Shown here: one piece after another, positions 15,084 through 22,868 of the stretch | How the letters are laid out: every line of letters begins with the position of its first letter | How positions within the stretch are numbered: the stretch's first letter is position 1 | Position numbers and translations under genes: made by a program | The notes under the pieces: model-generated | What the model was told of the DNA's origin: nothing | The model's database searches: none | What the model saw: only the letters and a program-made list of their open reading frames with translations | From: DASVBJ01 sp036375895 | Lineage (GTDB): Bacteria; Actinomycetota; Actinomycetes; JACCUZ01 | NCBI GenBank assembly: GCA_036375895.1 | Contig: DASVBJ010000307.1 | Span: 1 to 23,023, forward strand | DNA length: 23,023 nt | Direction of reading: 5' to 3'

Positions 15084-16256
15084 ATGGACGCCGGACAAGA
15101 CGCTGAGGCGAGGGGGACGCCGCTCGACGCGCTGCTCGACATCTTCCGGGTGAAGCAGTACTTCGGGGTTGCCCTCGAGCTGCGCTCGTGGGCGCGGGCT
15201 GCCCGTGCGGACCTCGGCTTCGTCGACGTCGTACGCCGGGCCGCGCTCCCGCTCCCCGCCTTCCTTCCCGCCACCGCGCTCCCGCACGCGCCACCGGGCC
15301 GCCCGCTGCCACGCCGGGTGCGCCGGCATCCCCACCCGCGTCTCGCCGGGCGTCGGGTCGCCGTCGTGAGCAGCGGCGGCAGCGGGGCGCTCGCCACCCT
15401 CATCGGCCTGGCCCGGGCGCTGGACGAGGCGCACGCGTCGGTGTGCTGCTGGTCGCTCTGCAGCGGTGGGGCGCTGTTCGGCTTCCCGCTCGCCGCGGGC
15501 CTGCCCGCCGATCGGGTCGCCGACTTCGTGCTGGGGCTCACCGCCCGGGACCTCGTCGACCTCGACTGGCCCGCAGTCGCGCGTGCGCCGTTCCGGCTGG
15601 GCCGGGGTCTCACCGGGCTGGTGCGCGGAGAGCGGGTCGAGCGCACCTACCGCGACCTGCTCGGCGACCTCACCCTCGGCGAGCTTCCGGTGCCCGCCTA
15701 CGTGCCGATCTGGAACGCCGAGCACAACCGGCTGGAATACCTCGGGCCGCGAACCCACCCCGACGTGACGGTCGCCCGCGCAGTGCGGATGGGTCTCTCC
15801 CTCCCCCCGGTCTTCGAGCCGGTCGCGCTGGACGGGCAGCTCTGGTGCGACGGCGGCATCGTCGACATCCTCCCCGTGCACCCGGTGCTCGACCTCGAGG
15901 CGCCGCCCGACGTCGCGCTCGCGGTCAACGTCTTCCACCCGCCAGGGCTGGCGGGGGAGGACGCGACCGGCTGGGACCGGATGCCGCTGTCGATCCTCGA
16001 GCTCGCCGCGCAGGTGCGCACCAGCCAGCACGTCCAGTTGGCGCGGGAGAACCTGGCCCGCCTGCGCGCCGAGGTGCCCGACGTGCTGCTGCTCGAGCCG
16101 GTGCCGTACGACGTGGCCCAGGGCACCGGCCTCTACCGCCAGTTCGTCGACCCGACCGACTGGCCGACGTTCATCCGCGAGGGCTACGACACGACGCGCG
16201 AGGCGCTGGCCGCGTGGCACCCGGCGCGGGCCCTGCGGGCCGGGTCGGCCTGGTAG
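15084..16256 (+). CDS. Patatin-like phospholipase/acyl hydrolase
   Basis: A 390-residue protein with a patatin core. VAVVSSGGSGALATLIGLARAL forms the glycine-rich oxyanion segment. WSLCSGGALFGFPLAAGL holds the candidate nucleophile Ser127, and LWCDGGIVDILPV holds Asp256 of the Ser-Asp dyad (D-G-G). The usual GxSxG around the nucleophile is here LCSGG, with the first glycine replaced. The ~90 residues ahead of the core are proline/arginine-rich and not assigned. No signal peptide or clear membrane segment is seen. The family releases fatty acids from phospholipids or acylglycerols, which fits a glycerolipid neighbourhood, but the substrate is unknown. It follows glpD by 78 bp and may share its transcript or have its own promoter. 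Its TAG stop directly abuts the stop of the convergent HMG-CoA lyase gene. Confidence 0.82.
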   Translation: MDAGQDAEARGTPLDALLDIFRVKQYFGVALELRSWARAARADLGFVDVVRRAALPLPAFLPATALPHAPPGRPLPRRVRRHPHPRLAGRRVAVVSSGGSGALATLIGLARALDEAHASVCCWSLCSGGALFGFPLAAGLPADRVADFVLGLTARDLVDLDWPAVARAPFRLGRGLTGLVRGERVERTYRDLLGDLTLGELPVPAYVPIWNAEHNRLEYLGPRTHPDVTVARAVRMGLSLPPVFEPVALDGQLWCDGGIVDILPVHPVLDLEAPPDVALAVNVFHPPGLAGEDATGWDRMPLSILELAAQVRTSQHVQLARENLARLRAEVPDVLLLEPVPYDVAQGTGLYRQFVDPTDWPTFIREGYDTTREALAAWHPARALRAGSAW

Positions 16257-17213
16257 TCAGTCGCCGGACGTCGCCCCGGACAGGGCGGTCACGACGCGGG
16301 ACGGGCTGGGCCGGCCGAGCCGGCCGGCCATCCAGACGCTGGTGCGCACCAGGGCGTCCAGGTCGACGCCCGTGTGCACGCCGAGGCCGTCGAGCATCCA
16401 CACCAGGTCCTCGGTGGCCAGGTTGCCCGTCGCGCTGCGGGCGTACGGGCAGCCGCCCAGGCCGCCCGCGCTGGCGTCCACCGTCGTCACACCGCAGCGC
16501 AGCGCGGCCAGGGTGTTGCTGAGCGCCTGGCCGTAGGTGTCGTGAAAGTGCACCGCGAGCCGCTCGACCGGCACACCCGCCGCGGCGTACGACGCGACGA
16601 GCGCCTCGACGTGGCCAGGGGTGCCGACACCGATCGTGTCGCCGAGGCTCAGCTCGTGGCAGCCCATGTCGAGCAGGGCGCGGCCGGCGTCCACGACCTG
16701 CCGCACCGGCACCTCGCCCTCCCACGGGTCGCCGAAGCACATCGACAGGTAGGCCCGCACCCGCAGGCCCGCCTCGAGCGCCTGGGACACGACCGGCGCG
16801 AACATCGCGAGCGACTCGGCCATCGACCGGTTGAGGTTGCGCTGCGCGAACGTCTCGGTGGCGCTGCCGAAGATCGCGATCTCCTGTACGCCGAGGTCGA
16901 CCGCGCGGGCGAGGCCCCGCAGGTTCGGCACGAGCACGGGCATCCGCAGGCCGGTGCCGGCCAACGGCGCGAGCCCGCGGACGACCTCCTCGGCGTCGGC
17001 GAGCTGCGGCACCCACTCGGGCCGCACGAAGCTCGTCGTCTCGACCAGCCCGAGCCCGGCGCCGGCGAGCCGCTGCACGAACTCGACCTTCACCGCCGCG
17101 GGCACGGTCGCCTTCTCGTTCTGCAGGCCGTCCCGCGGCCCGACCTCGCAGATCGTCACGGCGTCCGGCAGTCCGTCGGCGCGGAACCGGCTGGGCAGAC
17201 CGAGCTCGGTCAT
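16257..17213 (-). CDS. mvaB: Hydroxymethylglutaryl-CoA lyase
   Basis: A 318-residue DRE-TIM metallolyase. VTICEVGPRDGLQNEK (about 18-33) carries the catalytic arginine and metal aspartate. LSLGDTIGVG, the HxH metal pair in VHFHDTYGQALSN and the signature SAGGLGGCPYARSATGN with the active-site cysteine are all present and typical of HMG-CoA lyase rather than isopropylmalate or homocitrate synthases. It cleaves (S)-3-hydroxy-3-methylglutaryl-CoA to acetyl-CoA and acetoacetate, the last step of leucine degradation. ATG 17213 overlaps the stop of the carboxylase alpha gene (ATGA), so translation is coupled. It is the last gene of this operon in the window. Confidence 0.92.
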   Translation of the reverse strand: MTELGLPSRFRADGLPDAVTICEVGPRDGLQNEKATVPAAVKVEFVQRLAGAGLGLVETTSFVRPEWVPQLADAEEVVRGLAPLAGTGLRMPVLVPNLRGLARAVDLGVQEIAIFGSATETFAQRNLNRSMAESLAMFAPVVSQALEAGLRVRAYLSMCFGDPWEGEVPVRQVVDAGRALLDMGCHELSLGDTIGVGTPGHVEALVASYAAAGVPVERLAVHFHDTYGQALSNTLAALRCGVTTVDASAGGLGGCPYARSATGNLATEDLVWMLDGLGVHTGVDLDALVRTSVWMAGRLGRPSPSRVVTALSGATSGD

Positions 17214-19201
17214 GAGGCCTCCCCGGTCACGCCGGCGCCCAGCACCACGAGCGGCGCCTCGATCGGCACCGCCTGCCCCGGCCGGACGAGGACCTTCTCG
17301 ACCACCCCGTCGGCCGGTGCCCGCACGACGTGCTCCATCTTCATCGCCTCCACCGCCGCCAGCGGCTCGCCGGCGGTCACCGTCGCGCCCTCGGTGACGT
17401 GCACCAGGGTCACCGTGCCGGGCATCGGGGCGAGCACCGGGCCGGCGCCGCCCGCCGCGGAGCCCTTGCGCTGCAACACCTCGGGCACCTCGCGGAACGC
17501 CCACGCGTGCCCGTCGTGGCCGACCCACACCGTCGTGTCGTCGCGGGCGTAGGACCAGACCTGGGTCATGCCACCGAGGGTCAGGTGCAACGAGCCGCCG
17601 TCGAGGAGCGCAGACGCGGTCGTCGGGTCGTCGCCGTCGACGCTGACCTCGGCGGCCGAGGCAGCGCCGCGCACCCGCACCTCGACCTGCTGGTCGCGCT
17701 GACGCAGCCGGGTCGTCGTCCACGCATGCTCGCCGACCCGCCAGCCGGTGGTGGTGCCGAACAGGTCGCCGGCCGCGACCGCCGCCTCGCGCTCGGCCCG
17801 GTGGCCGAGCGCGGCCGCGACCGCCGCCTGCCGTGGCGTGGAGCGGTCGACCAGGTCGTCGAGACGCCGCTCGATCAGCCCGGTGTCCAGCTCGGCCGAG
17901 CGGACCTCGGGCGCCGCGAGCAGGGAGCGCAGGAAGCCCAGGTTGGTGACCACGCCCAGCACGACGGTCCGGGCGAGCGCGTGGTCCAGCCGCTGCAGCG
18001 CCTCGGCCCGGTCCTCGCCCCAGGCGACGACCTTGGCCAGCATCGGGTCGTAGTCGGAGCCCACGACCGTGCCGGGCTCTATCCCGGAGTCGACCCGGAC
18101 GTGCGCGCCGTCCGGCTCGGCCAGGGCGAGCACGCGGCCGCCGCTCGGCAGGAAGTCGGCGGCCGGGTCCTCGGCGTACACCCGCGCCTCCACCGCGTGC
18201 CCCGTCATCCGCACGTCGGCCTGCCCGAACCGCAACGGCAGCCCGGCCGCGCACCGGACCTGCTCCTCCACCAGGTCGACCCCGGTGACGAGCTCGGTGA
18301 CCGGGTGCTCGACCTGCAGCCGCGTGTTCATCTCCATGAAGAAGTACTCGTCCGGCGAGTCGCCGGGGACGATGAACTCCACGGTGCCGGCCCCGACGTA
18401 CCCGCAGGACAGCGCCGCCTGCACCGCGCTCGCGCCCATCGCCTCCCGGCGCTGCGGCGTGAGCAGCGGCGACGGCGCCTCCTCGACGACCTTCTGGTGG
18501 CGCCGCTGCAGGCTGCACTCGCGCTCTCCGAGATGTACGGCGTGGCCGGCCGAGTCCACGAGCACCTGGATCTCGATGTGCCGGGGTCGGTCGACCCACC
18601 GCTCGACGAGCATCGTGTCGTCACCGAAAGCGGAGCGAGCCTCCCGTCGGGCCGCCCCGATCGCGTCGGCCAGGTCGGCGGGGTCCGCAACCCGGCGCAT
18701 TCCCTTACCGCCGCCACCCGCCGAGGGCTTGAGGAGGACCGGGAAGCCGATCTGGTGGGCGGCCTCGACGAGGTCGTCGTCGGTCAGGCCGGGCTCGTGC
18801 CGGCCCGGCACCACCGGCACACCGGCCTTCTCGACCAGCTGCTTGGCGCGCACCTTGTCACCCATCGCGGCGATGGCCTCGGCGGGTGGCCCGATGAACG
18901 CGATCCCGGCGAGGTCGCAGGCGACCGCGAGCTCGGCGCGCTCGGAGAGGAAGCCGTAGCCCGGGTGGATCGCCTCCGCGCCGACGGAGCGCGCGGCCGC
19001 GACGACAGCGTCCACGTCAAGGTAGCTGCGGGTGGCCGCGGCCGGCCCGATGCGCACCGCGACGTCGGCCTCGCGCACGTGACGGGCGTGCGCGTCCGCG
19101 TCGCTGAAGACAGTCGCGGAGCGGATGCCCATCGCCCGCAGCGTGCGAATGACCCGCACGGCGATCTCGCCGCGATTGGCGACCAGGACGGTGGTGAACA
19201 C
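17210..19201 (-). CDS. accA1: Methylcrotonyl-CoA carboxylase alpha subunit (biotin carboxylase + BCCP)
   Basis: A 663-residue biotin-dependent carboxylase subunit. It has the biotin carboxylase N-domain (VLVANRGEIAVRVIRTLRAMGI), an ATP-grasp domain with KPSAGGGGKGMR, and EMNTRLQVEHPVTELVTG near the catalytic centre. A linker region follows (about 450-590) and then the biotinyl domain with VEAMKMEHVV, with the biotinylated Lys621 about 42 residues from the end. It carries CO2 on biotin to the beta subunit. Sequence alone would fit any acyl-CoA carboxylase alpha; the neighbouring beta subunit and HMG-CoA lyase point to methylcrotonyl-CoA. The start is GTG 19201, with AGGAG overlapping the stop codon of the beta-subunit gene 9 nt away. 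Confidence 0.88.
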   Translation of the reverse strand: MFTTVLVANRGEIAVRVIRTLRAMGIRSATVFSDADAHARHVREADVAVRIGPAAATRSYLDVDAVVAAARSVGAEAIHPGYGFLSERAELAVACDLAGIAFIGPPAEAIAAMGDKVRAKQLVEKAGVPVVPGRHEPGLTDDDLVEAAHQIGFPVLLKPSAGGGGKGMRRVADPADLADAIGAARREARSAFGDDTMLVERWVDRPRHIEIQVLVDSAGHAVHLGERECSLQRRHQKVVEEAPSPLLTPQRREAMGASAVQAALSCGYVGAGTVEFIVPGDSPDEYFFMEMNTRLQVEHPVTELVTGVDLVEEQVRCAAGLPLRFGQADVRMTGHAVEARVYAEDPAADFLPSGGRVLALAEPDGAHVRVDSGIEPGTVVGSDYDPMLAKVVAWGEDRAEALQRLDHALARTVVLGVVTNLGFLRSLLAAPEVRSAELDTGLIERRLDDLVDRSTPRQAAVAAALGHRAEREAAVAAGDLFGTTTGWRVGEHAWTTTRLRQRDQQVEVRVRGAASAAEVSVDGDDPTTASALLDGGSLHLTLGGMTQVWSYARDDTTVWVGHDGHAWAFREVPEVLQRKGSAAGGAGPVLAPMPGTVTLVHVTEGATVTAGEPLAAVEAMKMEHVVRAPADGVVEKVLVRPGQAVPIEAPLVVLGAGVTGEAS

Positions 19202-19210
19202 GGTGCGCTC

Positions 19211-20824
19211 CTACATCCGGAAGACGCCGTAGCCCACGGGCGCGAGCGGCGCGTTGGCGCAGACGGAGAGCGCGAGGCCCACCACCATGCGGGTGTCCTT
19301 GGGGTCGATGACGCCGTCGTCCCAGAGCCGGGCGGTGGCGTAGTAGGGGTTGCCCTGGTGCTCGTACTGCTCGCGGATGGGAGCCTTGAACGCCTCTTCC
19401 TCCTCCGCCGGCCAGGTCTCGCCCTTCGCCTCGAGCTGGTCCCGGCGAACGGTCGCGAGCACCGAGGCGGCCTGCTCCCCGCCCATGACCGAGATGCGTG
19501 CGTTGGGCCAGGTCCAGAGGAACCGGGGCGAGTAGGCGCGGCCGCACATCGAGTAGTTGCCGGCGCCGAACGAGCCGCCGATGACCACCGTGAGCTTGGG
19601 CACGCTCGCACAGGCGACGGCGTTGACCATCTTCGCCCCGTGCTTGGCGATGCCGCCGGCCTCGTAGTCGCGGCCGACCATGAACCCGCTGATGTTCTGC
19701 AGGAAGAGCAGCGGCACCTTCCGCTGGTCGCACAGCTGGATGAAGTGGGCGCCCTTGAGCGCCGACTCGGAGAAGAGGACCCCGTTGTTGGCGACGATGC
19801 CGACCGGGTGGCCGTGGACGCGGGCGAAGCCGGTGACGAGCGTCGAGCCGTACTCGTGCTTGAACTCGTGGAACCGGCTGCCGTCGACGACGCGCGCGAT
19901 CACCTCGCGGACGTCGTAGGGGATCCGCGGGTCGGTCGGCACCACGCCGTACAGCTCGTCGGGGTCGACCACCGGCTCCTGGGCGGGGGTCACGTCCCAC
20001 GGAGCGGCCGGGCGGCGCGGCAGCGTCTCGAAGATGTCGCGGACGATGCGCAGGGCGTGGGCGTCGTCCTCGGCGAGGTGGTCGGTGACGCCGGAGCGCC
20101 GGGAGTGCAGCTCGCCTCCGCCGAGGTCCTCGGCGGACACGACCTCGCCGGTGGCCGCCTTCACGAGCGGCGGGCCACCGAGGAAGATCGTGCCCTGGTT
20201 GCGGACGATCACGGTCTCGTCGCTCATCGCCGGGACGTACGCGCCGCCGGCCGTGCACGAGCCCATGACGGCCGCGATCTGGGGGAGGCCGGCCTGCGAC
20301 ATCCGGGCCTGGTTGTAGAAGATGCGGCCGAAGTGGTCGCGGTCGGGAAAGACCTCGTCCTGGTGGGGGAGGTAGGCGCCGCCCGAGTCGACGAGATAGA
20401 CGCAGGCGAGCCGGTTGTCGAGCGCGACCTCCTGCGCCCGTAGGTGCTTCTTCACCGTGAGCGGGAAGTACGTGCCGCCCTTGACCGTCGAGTCGTTGGC
20501 GACGACGACGCAGTCGCGGCCGGCGACGCGGCCCACGCCGGTGATGAGCCCGGCGCCGGGCGCGGAGCCGTCGCGCTTTCCGAATGCGGCCAGCGGCGAC
20601 AGCTCCAGGAAGGGCGAGCCCGGGTCGAGCAGCCCGTCGACACGATCGCGGGGGAGCATCTTGCCGCGCTCCACGTGCCGTTTGCGCGCGGCCTCGGAGC
20701 CTGCGTGCTGCGCCGCGGAGAGGTGCTCCCGGAGGACGGCGACCGCGTCGAGGTGCTCCTCGGTGTTGCGCCTGAAGTCGGCGGAACCGCGGTCCGGCGA
20801 GCTGGTCAGCACGGGGGCGGGCAC
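19211..20824 (-). CDS. accD1: Methylcrotonyl-CoA carboxylase beta subunit (carboxyltransferase)
   Basis: A 537-residue carboxyltransferase. Two crotonase-like halves are visible. The first has CVYLVDSGGAYLPHQDEVFPD and VMGSCTAGGAYVPAMSDE; the second has LLFLQNISGFMVGRDYEAGG, IAKHGAKMVNAVACA and GGSFGAGNYSMCGRAYSPRF. The FMVGRDYEAGGIAKHGAKMV block is characteristic of methylcrotonyl-CoA rather than propionyl-CoA carboxylases. With the alpha subunit it converts 3-methylcrotonyl-CoA to 3-methylglutaconyl-CoA. GTG 20824 is preferred because AGGAGG (20830-20835) ends five bases before it. The alternative GTG 20830 overlaps that site. The start lies inside the 3' end of the TetR gene, indicating tight coupling in one operon. 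Confidence 0.92.
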   Translation of the reverse strand: MPAPVLTSSPDRGSADFRRNTEEHLDAVAVLREHLSAAQHAGSEAARKRHVERGKMLPRDRVDGLLDPGSPFLELSPLAAFGKRDGSAPGAGLITGVGRVAGRDCVVVANDSTVKGGTYFPLTVKKHLRAQEVALDNRLACVYLVDSGGAYLPHQDEVFPDRDHFGRIFYNQARMSQAGLPQIAAVMGSCTAGGAYVPAMSDETVIVRNQGTIFLGGPPLVKAATGEVVSAEDLGGGELHSRRSGVTDHLAEDDAHALRIVRDIFETLPRRPAAPWDVTPAQEPVVDPDELYGVVPTDPRIPYDVREVIARVVDGSRFHEFKHEYGSTLVTGFARVHGHPVGIVANNGVLFSESALKGAHFIQLCDQRKVPLLFLQNISGFMVGRDYEAGGIAKHGAKMVNAVACASVPKLTVVIGGSFGAGNYSMCGRAYSPRFLWTWPNARISVMGGEQAASVLATVRRDQLEAKGETWPAEEEEAFKAPIREQYEHQGNPYYATARLWDDGVIDPKDTRMVVGLALSVCANAPLAPVGYGVFRM

Positions 20825-21513
20825 GTCCACCTCCTGGAGGCGAGGTCGTCGAGGGCCGGAACTGCGGGCAGCCGGAGGTTAACGGCCGCTCTCCCGGCGG
20901 TGCCGGACGGGGGTTCGCGGCGGCGGCGCTCCGGGCTGTCGACGGCGCCGGTGAGCGCCGCGAGGGCCAGGCGTGCGAGCAGCGGCCGCATCTGCTCCAG
21001 CGGGAGGCGCGTGGCGCTGTGCGGCGTGGAGTTCATCAGCCCGAAGGCCGCCTGGACGGCTGCCCTGGCCACCTCGCGCGTGAGCTCCGGCTGCACGGCC
21101 GTGAGCACGTCGGCCCACCGGTCGACGTACGACCGCTGCAGCCGCCGCACGGTGGCCCGGTCGTCGCCGCGCAGGTGCGTCCAGTCCCGCTCCTGGACGA
21201 CGATCAGCTCGGGCTGGGTCAGCGCGAAGTCGACGTGGAACTCGACGAGCGACCTCAGCGCCGCCCGGGGGTCGTCGAGCTCTGCACTGCGCTTGCGAGC
21301 ACCGGCCAGCAGGCCGCGGCTGCAGCCGACGAGCAGCTCGCCGAGCAGCGCCTCCTTGCCGTTGAAGTGCTTGTAGAGCGCGGGGCCGGTGATGCCCACG
21401 GAGGCACCGATCTGGTCGATGGAGACGCCGTGGAAGCCGCGGTCGGCGAACAGTCGCCCGGCCGAGGCGAGGATCTGGTCGCGCCGTGTCGGCGTCGCGG
21501 CGGCACGTGCCAC
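20806..21513 (-). CDS. TetR-family regulator of the leucine-catabolism operon
   Basis: A 235-residue TetR protein from GTG 21513. The N-terminal HTH is RRDQILASAGRLFADRGFHG followed by SIDQIGASVGITGPALYKHF (31-50), a standard family sequence. A helical effector domain runs to about residue 195, and the last ~35 residues are low-complexity and Arg/Pro-rich. The reading frame stays open upstream to 21948 by chance, but homology begins at the chosen start, which has a G-run about nine bases before it. The 3' end overlaps accD1 by about 19 nt. The position and same-strand layout resemble mycobacterial BkaR (Rv2506) beside branched-chain degradation genes. It probably represses its own operon through the palindrome at 21569-21586 and may sense an acyl-CoA; that is inference. 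Confidence 0.85.
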   Translation of the reverse strand: MARAAATPTRRDQILASAGRLFADRGFHGVSIDQIGASVGITGPALYKHFNGKEALLGELLVGCSRGLLAGARKRSAELDDPRAALRSLVEFHVDFALTQPELIVVQERDWTHLRGDDRATVRRLQRSYVDRWADVLTAVQPELTREVARAAVQAAFGLMNSTPHSATRLPLEQMRPLLARLALAALTGAVDSPERRRREPPSGTAGRAAVNLRLPAVPALDDLASRRWTCPPPC

Positions 21514-21557
21514 TCCGGGTGGCCCCCTCTCGCTGCGAGCCGGCGCAGGACAGCGCC

Positions 21558-21586
21558 ACTGTAGCGCCGGTGAACGATCGCTAACC
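21558..21586 (-). promoter_or_regulatory. Candidate promoter and TetR operator of the leucine operon
   Basis: The 18-bp dyad GGTNANCGATCGNTNACC spans 21569-21586. On the - strand TACAGT (21563-21558) fits a -10 box, and GGTTAG (21586-21581) sits 17 nt upstream at the -35 position, inside the dyad. Binding there would block the polymerase. It lies about 45-70 nt before the TetR start. Confidence 0.55.
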
Positions 21587-21815
21587 AGCGGGAAGGGGGA
21601 GCGCCCCGGCGGCCTCACCGTCGGTGTCCACATTCGGAGCTGACACGAGGAGTGCCGTTGCGGCAGAGCCGAACCGCACGGTGGGTCGAGAGAGCAGTAG
21701 CGGGACCGCCGCGGCGAAGCGCCCGCGCCGGATACCGGCACGTACGAGGCGTCGTAGGGCACACCTACCGGCGCGGACGGCGAAGGCTCCACGGTAACGG
21801 CAGATGTGTGTCCGA

Positions 21816-22064
21816 TCAGGAACGTGCGTGATTGGCCACGGACACGCCCGTACGCCTTCTCCCGTGTGTCTGACTCCTCCAATCGTCCGGCGAACACTCC
21901 CTCGATGATCTCTCGTCCGGGTTCCTCGGCTTGACCTCGGTGAACCACATGCCGCCGCCCTCGCTCCAGACCTGCTCTACCTCAGCGGCCCCGTCATACG
22001 GCCCAAGAGCCTCAAGAACGAGCCGATAGACCGAGTCGTCCAACTCAGTTCTGTCCGCCGGCAC
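21816..22064 (-). pseudogene. Hypothetical gene, possibly frameshifted
   Basis: The clear protein-like part is VPADRTELDDSVYRLVLEAL through EVEQVWSEGGGMWFTEVKPR (GTG 22064 to about 21910). After NPDE the same frame becomes arginine/serine-rich and stops at 21816. The other - strand frame from the same point reads EIIEGVFAGRLEESDTREKA and on to RTFLIGHTSAV, which looks more like a natural continuation. A one-base loss near 21905 would explain this. That second frame has no stop before the TetR gene, so an intact ancestor would have had a different 3' end. No family is recognised. The start is uncertain, without a ribosome binding site; an upstream GTG (22157) overlaps the next gene's stop, but that extension looks non-coding. 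Nothing else is supported in 21587-21815. Confidence 0.4.
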
Positions 22065-22153
22065 CGATGCAGGGTAGCGACGGATCGCGGATGGGGGCCT
22101 GGGCTGGTCGAGTGATCGAGAACCGCACGTATGGGCGAACCCGAGGCTTGCCG

Positions 22154-22681
22154 TCACTGGCAGCCGCTGAACCGCAACTTCTGGAACTCGACCCGCACGA
22201 CGTCGGGCAAGCCGTCGCTGTCGGTGTCGAAACCCACGAACTGCTCCAACTCATGGATGCGGACGGTCGCGGAGGCGTCCAACTTTCCGTCCTCGTAGGC
22301 CACGAAACTGTCTGTGTTCATGTGGTTGAAGACGAAGACTCCGTTCACCAACGATGAGTATCCGTCGGCGCGGTCGACGTTCCCGCTTTCCACGTAGGTC
22401 GGGCCAGTTCCGTCCACAGGGACCGCCAACATTTCGTGGGTCTCCCACACTGAGAAATGGAAGCCCTCATCGGCATCCACGAAGTGGATGTGTATCTCCT
22501 CTGAGCCAGTGGCTGTGTACGGCTTGCCTTCCTGACAGAACAGGTCGTCGACGATGGCTGGCCCGAACGTCTCAAAGGTCCTGGTCCACCCTTGATCATT
22601 GACCGTTGCGGACGCCGGCGAGAAGCCTCCGAAGAACTGCGTAACCCCAAGGCAGATGACCAGCAGCAGTAGGCGGCGCAT
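22154..22681 (-). CDS. Secreted protein of unknown function with DxDxDG-type motif
   Basis: A 175-residue protein. MRRLLLLVICLGVTQFFGGF plus SPASA forms a signal peptide with likely cleavage after Ala25. The mature part is acidic and beta-rich (EEIHIHFVDADEGFHFSVWE, NGVFVFNHMNTDSFVAYEDG). Cys49 and Cys174 could form a disulfide between its two ends. DTDSDGLPD at 152-160 resembles thrombospondin type 3/EF-hand-like calcium loops. GGGAGGG (22687-22693) lies five bases before ATG 22681, supporting this start over upstream in-frame ones. No family is recognised and no function is claimed. Codons end in A/T more often than in neighbouring genes, which hints at separate ancestry. Confidence 0.7.
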   Translation of the reverse strand: MRRLLLLVICLGVTQFFGGFSPASATVNDQGWTRTFETFGPAIVDDLFCQEGKPYTATGSEEIHIHFVDADEGFHFSVWETHEMLAVPVDGTGPTYVESGNVDRADGYSSLVNGVFVFNHMNTDSFVAYEDGKLDASATVRIHELEQFVGFDTDSDGLPDVVRVEFQKLRFSGCQ

Positions 22682-22693
22682 TGACACCCTCCC

Positions 22694-22868
22694 AAGACAA
22701 GGTGAGTGACGCGCGTCCGTGAGAGACGCCTGCCTTCGTAGTACTCCTCCGCGACTAGGACGTCCAGGTCCACGGCTCGTCATCGCGGTCAGTGCAAGAT
22801 CGTGCACGGTAACGCCGGTTCTCCGCGCTGGTGACGCCCGGGCCTCTTCGTGGGGGCTGCCCAGACGG
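22694..22868. other. Intergenic region with a small dyad
   Basis: No gene is seen. GTGCA (22792-22796) and TGCAC (22803-22807) form a weak 5-bp dyad. No convincing -10/-35 pair was found for the secreted protein gene. Confidence 0.4.

Noticed and set aside
17330..20443. 1037-codon open frame antisense to the carboxylase genes
   Set aside because: No recognisable domain and His/Arg/Gly-rich composition; the - strand encodes both well-conserved carboxylase subunits.
21640..21700. RNA gene suggested by a small dyad (TGCGG/CCGCA) in the gap upstream of the TetR gene
   Set aside because: The stem is only five pairs, and no tRNA or known RNA fold could be drawn around it.
21514..21948. 145-codon upstream extension of the leucine-operon TetR gene
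   Set aside because: The extension crosses the likely promoter and operator, has no TetR-like sequence, and the family N-terminus begins at GTG 21513.
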